Assembly: GCA_030951065.1 (NCBI GenBank)
Contig: JAUZQH010000112.1
Location: forward strand, 1-5,898
From: Mariprofundus sp.
Lineage (GTDB): Bacteria > Pseudomonadota > Zetaproteobacteria > Mariprofundales > Mariprofundaceae
Reading direction: 5' to 3'
DNA: 5,898 nucleotides
Shown piece after piece: positions 5,898 to 5,898 of this stretch; position 1 is the stretch's first letter, and each line of letters begins with the position of its first letter. A program made the translations under genes and the position numbers. The notes under the pieces are model-generated. The model had not been told where the DNA came from, did no database searches, and saw nothing but the letters and a program-made list of their open reading frames with translations.

Positions 5898-5898
5898 T

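Larger units (their letters stand above)
5799..5898. other. AT-rich right-edge sequence upstream of the relE fragment
   Basis: No antitoxin or other known gene is recognised here. One minus-strand frame is open from the window edge (5898) to a TAA at 5800-5802, 32 codons including LKSALIYNL and RVRHELLSYC. This could be the 3' end of an unseen gene but is short enough to be chance. AGGAG at 5841-5845 (minus) lies 18 bases before the ATG at 5822, too far for a standard ribosome site. The AACAGGGTCAGG segment (minus, about 5824-5835) reminds me of sequences near REP-associated transposase elements in proteobacteria; this is recollection only. Confidence 0.3.

Noticed and set aside
1..5898. CRISPR array, tRNA or rRNA gene, insertion sequence with transposase
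   Set aside because: I looked for regularly spaced repeats, tRNA T-loop motifs and transposase motifs on both strands and saw none; the repeats found are single dyads or one octamer pair.

Overview
The window looks like ordinary bacterial chromosome, most probably from a proteobacterium. The closest family resemblance I can recall for IlvI, IlvH, the FolC-like ligase and the MgtC/DUF4010 protein is proteobacterial, but I cannot place a class without a search. Base composition looks balanced across the three core loci. It is visibly more AT-rich only at the right end, around the relE fragment.

Layout from left to right. Positions 1-217 are non-annotated sequence with three back-to-back inverted repeats and an open frame that follows the first gene's stop codon in frame. 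Positions 218-1489 (minus) encode a complete MgtC/SapB-DUF4010 inner-membrane protein. Positions 1490-1931 are a 442-base divergent intergenic region holding several small dyads and promoter-like boxes. Positions 1932-3110 (plus) encode a compact, somewhat divergent FolC-type Mur ligase (folylpolyglutamate/dihydrofolate synthase family). Positions 3100-3594 and 3591-5291 (minus) are ilvH and ilvI, the two subunits of acetohydroxyacid synthase, joined by an ATGA overlap. The ilvH and folC stop codons overlap tail to tail by 11 bases. Positions 5292-5573 are the ilvI upstream region, which contains a short open frame starting like an SRAP/YedK protein. Positions 5574-5798 (minus) hold a RelE toxin that lacks its first ~20 residues, and 5799-5898 is AT-rich sequence with hairpins and a tandem 8-base repeat.

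Functionally, ilvI-ilvH form one translationally coupled unit that commits pyruvate to valine/leucine (and 2-oxobutyrate to isoleucine) synthesis, with IlvH supplying valine feedback. The FolC-like ligase would act in folate glutamylation. It is not in the same operon as its neighbours, so context does not prove its substrate. The membrane protein is independent. The right end shows gene decay: a broken RelE and a possible SRAP start remnant lie just upstream of ilvI.

I did not find a convincing new multi-gene system. The most interesting unexplained items are the hairpin cluster and in-frame open stretch at the left edge, the altered motifs of the FolC-like ligase, and the truncated relE with its flanking repeats.
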